From: Sulfurimonadaceae bacterium
Lineage (GTDB): Bacteria; Campylobacterota; Campylobacteria; Campylobacterales; Sulfurimonadaceae
DNA: 21,722 bases
Assembly (NCBI GenBank): GCA_026193155.1
Contig: JAPHSI010000005.1
Location: forward strand, 1 to 21,722
Reading direction: 5' to 3'
The translations under genes were made by a program, and so were the position numbers. The notes under the pieces were generated by a model. It was not told the origin of the DNA and ran no database searches. It saw only the letters and a list, made by a program, of their open reading frames with translations. Of the stretch, positions 1-7,127 are shown piece after piece (within the stretch, counting starts at the first letter, position 1; every line of letters begins with the position of its first letter).

Positions 1-396
1 AATGATGTAAGGACAGACCAGGTTACATTAGAAATTACCGAAGATACTCTTATCAAAAATATTGATGCTTCTTTTGTAAACAAAATTAGAGCACTAGGAT
101 TTAGAGTCTCTATTGATGATTTTGGAACAGGTTATTCGTCATTGTCGTATCTTACAAAGATAGATTTTGATGAGATTAAACTTGATATGGCTTTTATACA
201 TGCAATACAAAACTCAAAAAAAGATGAAGAGATTTGTAAACTTATTCTTCATATGTGTAGTGAACTTGGTGCAAATGTCGTAGCAGAAGGTATAGAAACA
301 GAAGAACAACTTGAGTTTGTAAAAAAAGAGGGTGCGACAATTATTCAAGGTTATTTATACTCAAAACCTATGCCTTATGAAGAAGTATTTGGATAA
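1..396 (+). CDS. EAL-domain cyclic-di-GMP phosphodiesterase, C-terminal part (5' end outside window)
   Basis: The frame is open from base 1 to a TAA at 394-396, so the start lies outside the window. The visible 131 residues are the second half of an EAL domain, which hydrolyses cyclic-di-GMP to pGpG. Recognisable EAL signatures are LEITE, DDFGTGYSSL (the two Asp are metal ligands), KLD followed by F, AEGIETEEQ and the closing GYLYSKPMP. The catalytic Glu of AEGIE and the DD pair are present, so this half looks active. The EAL tripeptide and any N-terminal GGDEF, PAS or membrane parts cannot be seen. The protein ends straight after the domain. The next gene starts 20 bases later but appears to have its own promoter. 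Confidence 0.93.
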   Translation, partial: NDVRTDQVTLEITEDTLIKNIDASFVNKIRALGFRVSIDDFGTGYSSLSYLTKIDFDEIKLDMAFIHAIQNSKKDEEICKLILHMCSELGANVVAEGIETEEQLEFVKKEGATIIQGYLYSKPMPYEEVFG

Positions 397-402
397 TTAT
401 GT

Positions 403-408
403 TAAAAT
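403..408 (+). promoter_or_regulatory. Predicted -10 box for the zinc module (leaderless start)
   Basis: TAAAAT lies just after the EAL stop codon and is followed by exactly 7 bases (TCCATTT) and the ATG at 416. There is no purine-rich Shine-Dalgarno sequence. Transcription would start at or within a base or two of the start codon. The same geometry occurs before three other genes in the window (6435, 7128, 12847). Confidence 0.5.
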
Positions 409-415
409 TCCATTT

Positions 416-685
416 ATGAAACTAAGAATACTGATATCGCTTTTATTTTTTGTTGCTACAACGTTCACAGCTCTACATGAGTTAGAACACATAAAAGCTG
501 AACACGGTAGTTCTACATGTTTGGTATGTACTATCTCACATAACTTAGTATCTGCAGACACTCCTAAGTCTGATATCTCTTGTGAACTTACTTATACGAA
601 AAAGATAATTTCAAACTCTTATATCTTTGTTTTTAATCTTTTAAAAACAGACAACTACGCTAACGCACCTCCTTTTAAATCTTAA
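416..685 (+). CDS. Small exported protein with HxxxH and CxxC motifs, putative zinc-uptake accessory protein
   Basis: An 89-residue protein with a hydrophobic N-terminal signal or anchor (residues about 3-18), then HELEH, a further His, CLVC and another His within 25 residues. This is a compact likely metal-binding patch. The C-terminus ends in NAPPFKS. A small exported His/Cys protein with a closing PP element, encoded beside a zinc ABC transporter, resembles proteins annotated elsewhere as zinc-uptake zinc chaperones or DUF2946-like. I match it by layout, not by alignment. A longer reading from 332 would overlap the EAL gene; the ATG at 416 is preferred because the signal peptide begins there and a -10 box sits 7 bases upstream. 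It lies 59 bases before the His-rich porin gene and may share its transcript. Its function in zinc handling is inferred. Confidence 0.7.
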   Translation: MKLRILISLLFFVATTFTALHELEHIKAEHGSSTCLVCTISHNLVSADTPKSDISCELTYTKKIISNSYIFVFNLLKTDNYANAPPFKS

Positions 686-744
686 ACTCAAATAAAAAAA
701 CTTTACAAATACAAAATAAATAAATATAACAATTTAGGATAATT

Positions 745-2016
745 ATGAAAAAAATATTATTAACTACTGCTTGTGCAGTAATGGCATTTGGTATGGATAC
801 AATTCCAGTTGAAAAAAGAGAATTTAGTGCATCTAAGTTTGTTCCTGATATATCTTTAGTGTTAGATGCATCCTATGTAGATAGAAATGTTAAAGATCAT
901 GAAGTGTCTAATTTGGAGCTTGAAGGAATAGCCCATGGGCTTTATGGTTCACATTCACATGGTGAACATGCACACTCATCATATAATGCATCTAACGGGT
1001 TTAACCTAAATTATGCAGAGTTAGTGTTGTCAAGTAGTGTAGATCCGTTTTTTGAGATGAACGGTGTATTTCATTACTCAGAAGAGGGTGTAGAAATTGA
1101 AGAAGCTTATGTTACTTCAACTGCTCTGGATTATGGTCTAAGAGCTAGACTTGGAAAGTTTAACTCCAACTTTGGATACTTAAACGAACAACATCATCAT
1201 TCATGGGATTTTAACGACATGCCTTTAGTATATGAAGGCTTTTTAGGTATGCACGGTATTAATGAAAAAGGTATCCAATTTCAATACACTGCACCAACAG
1301 ACTTTTATCTGATGGCTGGTGTAGAGATTCTTCAAGGTGATAACGAGCAGATGTTCGGTAACTCTGAGATTCATAGTGAAGTTGATGTTAATGGTACTGA
1401 CTTTGATTTTGAAACTGAAGGTGAAGATGGTTCTACACTAACTGTAGCTTATGTAAAAACTGCATTTGATATAGGTGAGACTGCTATCCTAACAGGTTTG
1501 TCTTACGCAAGTGGTACTAGTCATATTGACCATACAGATGATGAAGAGGCTCATATGTTTATTGCTGATTCTAAACTATATGGTTTTGATTTAGTAGCTA
1601 AATATAATTTTGATTCATACAGCTTTTTTAAACTTCAAACAGAAGTTCTTTATAGAGATATGGATGGTACAGTGACTAAATTTAATGATGATCAAACAGC
1701 TTTAGTAACTCCAAGTGTGAAAAAAGAACAAGCAGGTGCTTATATTCAAGCTATCTATGCTCCAAGTAAGACTTGGGCAATGGGTTTAAGATATGATACA
1801 TTCTTTAAAAACACTATTAATGATGTAGATGGGGCTGATGATTTAGCTAAATACTCAGTAATGACCGAGTATAAAACAAGTGAATTTGCAAGATTTCGTT
1901 TGCAGTATAATCGCAATGAAGCACTAAGTGAAGATGAAGAAGGAAGAGTTGATATGAATACTATAATATTCTCTGCAAATATTTCAATAGGTGCACATGG
2001 TGCACATGCGTTTTAG
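745..2016 (+). CDS. His-rich porin-like outer-membrane barrel, probable zinc-uptake channel
   Basis: A 423-residue protein with a signal peptide (MKKILLTTACAVMAFG), then alternating beta-strand segments and a terminal Phe as in outer-membrane barrels. A GKFNSNFGYLN segment followed by HHHSWDF and PLVYEGFLG recalls phosphate-selective-porin-like and 'zinc-regulated outer-membrane receptor' proteins of about 400 residues. No TonB plug domain is visible. Histidines cluster near the N-terminus (GSHSHGEHAHSS), in the HHH tract and at the extreme C-terminus (GAHGAHAF). The latter comes from a 9-base direct repeat at 1990-2007. A Shine-Dalgarno AGGA at 736-739 sits 5 bases before the ATG. The gene precedes the ZnuA-like gene by 10 bases, so a role in carrying zinc or another transition metal across the outer membrane is likely but inferred. 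Confidence 0.8.
   Translation: MKKILLTTACAVMAFGMDTIPVEKREFSASKFVPDISLVLDASYVDRNVKDHEVSNLELEGIAHGLYGSHSHGEHAHSSYNASNGFNLNYAELVLSSSVDPFFEMNGVFHYSEEGVEIEEAYVTSTALDYGLRARLGKFNSNFGYLNEQHHHSWDFNDMPLVYEGFLGMHGINEKGIQFQYTAPTDFYLMAGVEILQGDNEQMFGNSEIHSEVDVNGTDFDFETEGEDGSTLTVAYVKTAFDIGETAILTGLSYASGTSHIDHTDDEEAHMFIADSKLYGFDLVAKYNFDSYSFFKLQTEVLYRDMDGTVTKFNDDQTALVTPSVKKEQAGAYIQAIYAPSKTWAMGLRYDTFFKNTINDVDGADDLAKYSVMTEYKTSEFARFRLQYNRNEALSEDEEGRVDMNTIIFSANISIGAHGAHAF
1990..2007 (+). repeat. Two tandem 9-base repeats encoding Gly-Ala-His
   Basis: GGTGCACAT occurs twice back to back at the 3' end of the barrel gene and encodes the GAHGAH tail. This looks like a local duplication that extends a metal-binding tail. 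Confidence 0.7.
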
Positions 2017-2026
2017 GAAATAAATA

Positions 2027-2905
2027 ATGCATAAATTTTTTGTATTATTATTATTACTGCCTTTAAGTATATTCGCAGATATTAAGATAGCTGTAACCTA
2101 CCCGTATATAGGGGCTATAGTAAAAGAAATATCAAAAGACAAGGTATCTACTTATGTACTTGCCAAAGGAAATTGGGACCCACATTTTGTGGTCCCTCGC
2201 CCATCTTTAATAGCAAAAGTAAGACGTGTGGATGGAATTATAATAAATGGTGGGGAGCTTGAAATTGGCTGGCTTCCACCTTTAATAAAACGAGCATCTA
2301 ATTCTAAAATAGCAAAAGGTTCTATAGGATACTTAGATTTGTCAAGGTATATAGACTTCTTAGATAAACCTACAAAACTTGATCGTGCTGATGGTGATAT
2401 CCATCCAGACGGAAATCCTCATTATCATTTAGATCCAAAAAACATCTTGATTTTAGCTAAAGCTATAAAAAATTATTTAATAGCTTTAGATTTAGATAAT
2501 AAAAAAGAGTATGAAACAAACTATACATCTTTTGTTAATTTGTGGAATGGGAAAATTAAAGAGTGGGATAAGAAAATGGAAGATAAAAAAGGTATAAAAA
2601 TAGTACAATATCATAATAACCTTGCATATTTTAATAATGCATATTCATTGAAAACAATTGGTACAATAGAGCCTCTTCCAGGAATTCCACCAAGCTCTAG
2701 ACACACTATGGAGTTAATTAATAAAATTAAGGCACAAAAGCCTTCAGCTATATTACATGATGTATATCACTCTACAAAAACAGCTAAGTTCATAGCTTCT
2801 AAAACAGGTATACCAGTAATAATTATGCCTCATGATATAGAATCTTTAGATGAGATTGAAGATTTGGTATCTTTGTTTGATTATTTAACGAGTGCTATAA
2901 AATGA
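2027..2905 (+). CDS. znuA: ZnuA-like metal ABC transporter substrate-binding protein
   Basis: A 292-residue periplasmic protein of the cluster A-I (ZnuA/TroA) family that captures zinc or manganese for an ABC importer. It has a signal peptide (residues 1-17, ending SIFA) and a family motif GNWDPHFVVPRPS, with His53 as a likely metal ligand. NGGELEIGWLPPL corresponds to the usual NG-x-x-x-E-x-W segment. HPDGNPHYHLDP (126-137) supplies a further His ligand and short His loop. A late HDVYHS and PHDIE follow. The long His-rich loop of enterobacterial ZnuA is absent. A ribosome site AGGA at 2015-2018 precedes the ATG. The end overlaps the permease start by 4 bases, so translation is coupled. Zinc as substrate is favoured by the His-rich neighbours; manganese cannot be excluded. 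Confidence 0.88.
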   Translation: MHKFFVLLLLLPLSIFADIKIAVTYPYIGAIVKEISKDKVSTYVLAKGNWDPHFVVPRPSLIAKVRRVDGIIINGGELEIGWLPPLIKRASNSKIAKGSIGYLDLSRYIDFLDKPTKLDRADGDIHPDGNPHYHLDPKNILILAKAIKNYLIALDLDNKKEYETNYTSFVNLWNGKIKEWDKKMEDKKGIKIVQYHNNLAYFNNAYSLKTIGTIEPLPGIPPSSRHTMELINKIKAQKPSAILHDVYHSTKTAKFIASKTGIPVIIMPHDIESLDEIEDLVSLFDYLTSAIK

Positions 2906-3636
2906 TAGATATTTTACTAACACCTATTGCTCTTTTAATAATCCTTGTAATGCTTCATGCATATTTTGGACGAGGAATATTGGAGCGTGGTATTATATTT
3001 ACCGATTTGGCAATTGCCCAATTTGCAGCACTCGGGTCTTCAATAAGTCTTGGGTATTTTCATGAAGAATATTTCTATCTTCTAACACTTAGTTTTGCAC
3101 TATTTAGCGCTTTTTTAATCGCTTTTGCATCTGTAAGAAAGTTAAATTTAGAAGCATTTATAGGATTGTTATATGTACTGGGTGCAAGTGGTATTATGAT
3201 GGTATTAGCTCATTCTGCTGAAGGTATGGAGCATTTTAAATCACTCCTTGCTAGCGATATATTGTTTACAGCTCCAAGTGAAGTATTAAAGAGCAGTATA
3301 ATATATGCTTTCATCGGATTGACACTCTACAAAGTCTACCCAAAGACTACAGGATTCTTAAAAGAGTTATTATTTTTTACACTCTTAGCAATTACTGTTA
3401 CGTCATCAGTATCTTTAGCAGGCGTACTTGTTGTTTTTGTACTTTTAATAGCACCTGCACTTGTAGCAAAAACTCTAAATAAAACAATGTTTTTTTCGTT
3501 TGTATTTGGATGGTTTTTTAGTATAGTATCTATTTTGATATCTTACTATTATGATTTGCCTACAGGTTATACAATAGTATTTTTAGGTGCTTTATTAAGT
3601 TCAATTCTTGTATTATTTGTATCAAAAGCAAAATAA
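2902..3636 (+). CDS. znuB: ZnuB-like metal ABC transporter permease
   Basis: A 244-residue polytopic membrane protein of the ABC-3 family with about seven hydrophobic segments. The typical motif region runs from SLAGVLVVFVLLIAPAL (about 174-190) to the closing YYYDLPTGYTIVFLGAL. It would form the channel that passes metal from the ZnuA-like protein into the cytoplasm. It is a little shorter than many family members (commonly about 260-290 residues), mostly at the N-terminus. ATGA overlap with the preceding gene indicates translational coupling. No ATP-binding subunit gene lies between or after these genes, so the ATPase must be encoded elsewhere or shared. The gene ends just before a long palindrome that probably terminates the operon. 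Confidence 0.87.
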   Translation: MIDILLTPIALLIILVMLHAYFGRGILERGIIFTDLAIAQFAALGSSISLGYFHEEYFYLLTLSFALFSAFLIAFASVRKLNLEAFIGLLYVLGASGIMMVLAHSAEGMEHFKSLLASDILFTAPSEVLKSSIIYAFIGLTLYKVYPKTTGFLKELLFFTLLAITVTSSVSLAGVLVVFVLLIAPALVAKTLNKTMFFSFVFGWFFSIVSILISYYYDLPTGYTIVFLGALLSSILVLFVSKAK

Positions 3637-3639
3637 AAT

Positions 3640-3690
3640 TTTAGTAAAAATATGTCAATTTGACATATTTTTACTAAATAGCTTTTTTTT
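3640..3690 (+). terminator. Rho-independent terminator from a 39-base palindrome plus T-run
   Basis: Two 19-base arms at 3640-3658 and 3660-3678 are exact reverse complements around a single central T (core GTCAATTTGAC). They are followed by eight T at 3683-3690. This begins 3 bases after the permease stop codon and fits a terminator for the zinc operon. Only 3 of 19 pairs are G-C, which is low for a terminator. The right arm also occupies the -35 region of the recA promoter, so the palindrome could double as an operator. Confidence 0.75.
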
Positions 3691-3694
3691 CGTA

Positions 3695-3700
3695 TATAAT
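3695..3700 (+). promoter_or_regulatory. Predicted -10 box of the recA promoter
   Basis: TATAAT is preceded by a T-rich tract, as is common for sigma-70 promoters in Campylobacterota. The predicted start near 3707 gives a leader of about 26 bases containing AGGA at 3723-3726, 6 bases before the recA ATG. Confidence 0.6.
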
Positions 3701-3732
3701 TTTGCCAATATTAAATCATAACAGGAATTACC

Positions 3733-4770
3733 ATGGATGATAACAAACAAAAATCGCTAGATTTAGCTATAAAACAAATTGATAAAGCATTTGGAAAAGG
3801 TGCACTTATGCGCCTTGGTGATAAAGATATAGAACCTATTCAGTCAATAAGTACAGGTTCATTAGGTCTTGATTTGGCTTTAGGTATAAATGGTATTCCA
3901 CAAGGCCGTGTTACTGAGATATATGGACCTGAGAGTTCAGGTAAAACTACTTTAGCACTTCAAATAACTGCTGAGTGTCAAAAGCAAGGCGGTGTGTGTG
4001 CATTTATTGATGCAGAACATGCACTTGATGTTATCTATGCTAAAAACCTTGGTGTAGATATTGATAATCTTTTAGTTTCTCAACCAGATTATGGTGAGCA
4101 AGCACTAGATATTGTTGAGACAGTTGCAAGAAGCGGTGCAGTTGATTTGATCGTAGTGGATTCTGTTGCAGCACTTACCCCTAAGTCTGAGATAGAAGGT
4201 GAAATGTCTGATCAAAATGTTGGTGTTCAAGCACGTTTAATGTCAAAAGCTCTTCGTAAATTAACAGGTGTACTTTCAAAAATGAACTGTACAATAATCT
4301 TTATAAATCAAATTCGTATGAAAATTGGTATGATGGGTTATGGCTCACCAGAGACAACTACTGGCGGTAATGCACTAAAATTTTATGCTTCAGTTCGTAT
4401 AGATGTTCGTCGCATCGCTTCTCTTAAACAAGGGGAGAGTCAAATTGGTAATCGCGTCAAAGCTAAAGTTATTAAAAATAAAGTAGCACCTCCATTTCGT
4501 CAAGCCGAGTTTGATATCATGTTTGGTGAAGGTATCTCAAAAGAGGGTGAGCTAGTTGATTATGGTGTAAAGCTTGATATCGTTGATAAATCAGGTGCAT
4601 GGTTCTCTTATGGTGAAGAAAAGCTTGGTCAAGGTAGAGAAAATGTTAAACAAAAGTTTAAAGATGACCCAGAATTAGCAAAAGAGATAGAAGAAAAAAT
4701 AAGATCGGCAATGGGAATGAGTGCTTTAATGACTATGGATACTTCAGAAATTGCTGAGGTAGATGTTTAA
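3733..4770 (+). CDS. recA: RecA recombinase
   Basis: A 345-residue protein, the usual length for RecA. It binds single-stranded DNA, drives homologous pairing and strand exchange, and activates repair. Walker A GPESSGKTT is at residues 65-73, followed by AFIDAEHALD, the Walker B segment DLIVVDSVAAL, the loop-1 region with GEMSD and VGVQARLMSKALRKLTG, the INQIRMKIGMMGYGSPETTTGGNALKFYAS signature (cited in parts: INQIR, then GSPETTTGGNALKF) and an acidic C-terminus. The start is supported by AGGA 6 bases upstream. No canonical LexA box is apparent; the long palindrome upstream is the only obvious candidate operator. The recA-eno order is shared with Campylobacter and Helicobacter. Confidence 0.99.
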   Translation: MDDNKQKSLDLAIKQIDKAFGKGALMRLGDKDIEPIQSISTGSLGLDLALGINGIPQGRVTEIYGPESSGKTTLALQITAECQKQGGVCAFIDAEHALDVIYAKNLGVDIDNLLVSQPDYGEQALDIVETVARSGAVDLIVVDSVAALTPKSEIEGEMSDQNVGVQARLMSKALRKLTGVLSKMNCTIIFINQIRMKIGMMGYGSPETTTGGNALKFYASVRIDVRRIASLKQGESQIGNRVKAKVIKNKVAPPFRQAEFDIMFGEGISKEGELVDYGVKLDIVDKSGAWFSYGEEKLGQGRENVKQKFKDDPELAKEIEEKIRSAMGMSALMTMDTSEIAEVDV

Positions 4771-4805
4771 TATTTACTCTAAACCAATTTTTAACAACAT
4801 TTAGA

Positions 4806-4811
4806 TAAAAT
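4806..4811 (+). promoter_or_regulatory. Possible -10 box for eno, overlapping a 12-base palindrome
   Basis: TAAAAT in the 73-base recA-eno gap would start RNA near 4818, giving a short leader with AAAAGG at 4831-4836, 7 bases before the eno ATG. The perfect palindrome AATTGCGCAATT (4809-4820) overlaps the box and the predicted start site. This is a weak call based on sequence only. Confidence 0.35.
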
Positions 4812-4843
4812 TGCGCAATTAAAATGTAAAAAAAGGCAGATAT

Positions 4844-6115
4844 ATGTTTATAGATAACATTAGTGCAATTGAAGTTATGGATTCTCGTGGAAATCCAACA
4901 GTGAAAGCTACAGTAGAGTTAAGTGATGGTACTCGTGAGAGTGCAGTAGTACCTTCAGGAGCAAGTACTGGTAAGCGTGAAGCTTTAGAACTACGTGACG
5001 GTGGTGAACGTTATATGGGTAAGGGTGTACTACAGGCAGTTGATAATGTAAACGGTCCAATAGCTGATGCTCTTATTGGTCATTCTCCTTTTAACCAGGC
5101 TATTATAGATGCTACAATGAAAGAGATAGATGGTACAGAGAACTACGGTAACTTAGGTGCTAATGCAGTTTTAGGCGTATCTATGGCAGTAGCTCGTGCA
5201 GCTGCGAAAAGTTTAGATGTTCCTCTTTATCGTTATCTTGGTGGTGCTAACGCTATGGTTATTCCAACACCAATGTTAAACATTATAAACGGTGGTTCAC
5301 ACGCTGATAACTCAGTTGATTTTCAAGAATATATGATTATGCCGGTCGGCTTTGAAGATTTTTCAGAAGGTCTACGTGCATCTGCAGAAGTTTATCATAA
5401 CTTAAAAGCTATATTAAAAGCTAAAAAACACAATACTGCACTTGGTGATGAAGGTGGTTTCGCACCGGATTTATCTTCAAATGAAGAACCGATTCAAGTA
5501 ATAATGGAAGCTATAGAAAAAGCAGGATATAAAGCAGGTGAGCAAATGGCGATAGCTCTTGATGTTGCTGCTAGTGAGTTAGTTGTAGATGGCGGATATA
5601 GACTAGAGAGTGAAAATCGTACAGTTACAAGTGAAGAATTAGCTGAGTATTATGTAGATTTATGTTCTAAATACCCAATCGTATCTATAGAAGATGGATT
5701 AAGTGAAGATGATTGGGATGGTTGGAAAATATTAACCCAAAAACTTGGCGATAAAGTTCAACTTGTAGGTGATGATTTATTTGTTACAAATGTAAATATT
5801 TTAAATGAAGGTATTAACAAAGGTATCGCAAATTCAATTTTAATAAAACCAAATCAGATTGGTTCAGTTAGTGAGACTATGCTAACAGTTCGTTTAGCGC
5901 AAAGAAACGGTTACACAACTGTTATGAGTCATCGCTCTGGAGAGAGTGAAGATGCATTTATAGCAGACTTTGCCGTAGCACTTAATTGTGGACAGATTAA
6001 AACAGGTTCTACAGCACGTGGTGAGCGTACTGCAAAATATAATCGCCTATTAGAAATTGAAACAGAAGTTGTTTATGGTGAATATTTAGGCTCTAAAATT
6101 TTTAATAAGAGTTGA
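4844..6115 (+). CDS. eno: Enolase (phosphopyruvate hydratase)
   Basis: A 423-residue enolase that interconverts 2-phosphoglycerate and phosphoenolpyruvate in the cytoplasm. Family segments appear in order: the N-terminal MDSRGNPTV and SGASTGKREALELRDG loop, HADNSVDFQEYMIMP, GDEGGFAP, the Mg-binding Asp in IALDVAASE, SIEDGLSEDDWDGW, VGDDLFVTN, the catalytic Lys in ILIKPNQIGS, and the enolase signature around MSHRSGESED with downstream KTGSTARGER. All catalytic segments are present and the length is normal. The ATG is supported by AAAAGG 7 bases upstream. The next gene begins 1 base after the stop codon, so the two are co-transcribed. Confidence 0.99.
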   Translation: MFIDNISAIEVMDSRGNPTVKATVELSDGTRESAVVPSGASTGKREALELRDGGERYMGKGVLQAVDNVNGPIADALIGHSPFNQAIIDATMKEIDGTENYGNLGANAVLGVSMAVARAAAKSLDVPLYRYLGGANAMVIPTPMLNIINGGSHADNSVDFQEYMIMPVGFEDFSEGLRASAEVYHNLKAILKAKKHNTALGDEGGFAPDLSSNEEPIQVIMEAIEKAGYKAGEQMAIALDVAASELVVDGGYRLESENRTVTSEELAEYYVDLCSKYPIVSIEDGLSEDDWDGWKILTQKLGDKVQLVGDDLFVTNVNILNEGINKGIANSILIKPNQIGSVSETMLTVRLAQRNGYTTVMSHRSGESEDAFIADFAVALNCGQIKTGSTARGERTAKYNRLLEIETEVVYGEYLGSKIFNKS

Positions 6116-6116
6116 T

Positions 6117-6413
6117 ATGAATAATCAAGAACTTTTTGAGCAGATAGACAATTCTCAAAGTATAACAGAGAAACATCTTGGCTTGTCTCTTAAAAAGTTT
6201 TTATTTTTATTATCCATAGTTTCAATTATCGGTATATATATAGGTATACTTTTTTACGGTACTAACTCTTTGGAAGTTTTGTTCGAACTTCAAGATTATG
6301 AAAATTTTTTAGAGACTGAAATTACAAGACTTAAAAGTGAGAATGCTTCTTTGCAAAAGGAGTATTTTGAACTAAAAGAGATTTCTGCTCCCGTTAATGT
6401 TAAAGCAAAATAA
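6117..6413 (+). CDS. FtsB/DivIC-like septum formation initiator family protein
   Basis: A 98-residue bitopic protein: a short cytoplasmic N-terminus, one membrane span at about residues 27-47, then a periplasmic coiled coil (ETEITRLKSENASLQKEYFELKE, quoted as ETEITRLKSENASL then QKEYFELKE) at about 64-88. This is the architecture of FtsB/DivIC, which link the FtsQ and FtsL parts of the divisome. It starts 1 base after the eno stop codon, giving the conserved Campylobacterota order recA-eno-small membrane protein-AMIN protein. The family assignment rests on architecture and position; sequence identity to FtsB is always low. Confidence 0.68.
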   Translation: MNNQELFEQIDNSQSITEKHLGLSLKKFLFLLSIVSIIGIYIGILFYGTNSLEVLFELQDYENFLETEITRLKSENASLQKEYFELKEISAPVNVKAK

Positions 6414-6421
6414 TTTTTTGC

Positions 6422-6427
6422 TATAAT
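6422..6427 (+). promoter_or_regulatory. Extended -10 promoter giving a leaderless AMIN-protein mRNA
   Basis: TTTTGCTATAAT (extended TGn TATAAT) is followed by exactly 7 bases (AATCCCC) and the ATG at 6435. There is no Shine-Dalgarno sequence. The box lies in the 21-base gap after the FtsB-like gene. Confidence 0.55.
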
Positions 6428-6434
6428 AATCCCC

Positions 6435-7073
6435 ATGATTAAATATATTATATTAACGGCATTTTTATTAATTAACCTTCATTCGCGTGAAAATCCTTTT
6501 TTCCCTTCAAAAGGGGAACAAGATATGCCAACAACTACCAATAAAAATTTATCTGCTCCATCTTTAAAAAGAGCAGCTATATCTTTACCCTCTAGTGCTA
6601 GAAATATTCAAAAAGTTACTATTACATACCAAAATTTAGATGGTTCGGTAGCAAGTAAATCAATAGAATTAGATAATTCTATTGATTGGCATATACCAAT
6701 ATTTGTCTCACAAAGTATGGGTGAGATTAAAGACTCATCACCTTTAAAAAACAATAAAGTAAAAAAACAAGACTATCTTCATCTTTTTTCATCAAAAAAT
6801 ATAAAATTTTTCAAGAAAGAAAAAGAGTTAAAAGTAGTAACTAAAGATAAAATGATAAGAAGTTTTTCCCTTACAAATCCATATAAAATTGTTCTTGACT
6901 TTAAAAAAGATGTAAATCTTAAAAGTGAATCAAAAAAGTTAAACTCATCTTTATTTAAAAAGATAGATATAGGTACACATAACGGCTATTATAGAGTGGT
7001 TGTAACCTTAGACGGTCAATATAAGTTTAGCAAGTTAAAAAAACCTTATGGATACAGTATTTCTTTACGATAA
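6435..7073 (+). CDS. AMIN-domain exported protein
   Basis: A 212-residue protein with a signal peptide (residues about 1-17) followed by ENPFFPS, a low-complexity Ser/Thr/Lys-rich linker and a C-terminal AMIN-type domain at about 125-212 (KNIKFFKKEKELKVVT, then NPYKIVLDFKKD, then GYYRVVVTLDGQ). AMIN domains bind cell-envelope components, often peptidoglycan, and localise amidases or secretin complexes. No amidase catalytic domain is present. The position after recA, eno and the FtsB-like gene matches the AMIN-type periplasmic protein I recall in Campylobacter jejuni (CgpA). A role in envelope or septal biology is inferred from the domain and neighbours. Confidence 0.78.
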   Translation: MIKYIILTAFLLINLHSRENPFFPSKGEQDMPTTTNKNLSAPSLKRAAISLPSSARNIQKVTITYQNLDGSVASKSIELDNSIDWHIPIFVSQSMGEIKDSSPLKNNKVKKQDYLHLFSSKNIKFFKKEKELKVVTKDKMIRSFSLTNPYKIVLDFKKDVNLKSESKKLNSSLFKKIDIGTHNGYYRVVVTLDGQYKFSKLKKPYGYSISLR

Positions 7074-7114
7074 CATTATTAGATATTTGTAATTAATATA
7101 AGACTATAATTTGC

Positions 7115-7120
7115 TATAAT
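7115..7120 (+). promoter_or_regulatory. Extended -10 promoter giving a leaderless mgtE mRNA
   Basis: TTTGCTATAAT is followed by exactly 7 bases (TCCACTT) and the ATG at 7128. There is no Shine-Dalgarno sequence. A second TATAAT lies 10 bases upstream at 7105-7110. If leaderless, the gene has no room for a 5' magnesium riboswitch. Confidence 0.55.
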
Positions 7121-7127
7121 TCCACTT

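Noticed and set aside
332..415. Upstream extension of the small HxxxH/CxxC protein from an ATG at 332
   Set aside because: It would overlap the EAL gene by 65 bases and place 28 non-signal residues before a clear signal peptide. The ATG at 416 has a promoter-like box at the right distance.
6100..7073. A cryptic defence or toxin-antitoxin pair in the two small genes after eno
   Set aside because: Their architecture (bitopic coiled coil; signal peptide plus AMIN domain) and position match a conserved Campylobacterota housekeeping order.
7074..7127. Magnesium riboswitch before mgtE
   Set aside because: The gap is only 54 bases and the best promoter lies 7 bases before the ATG, leaving no space for a structured leader.
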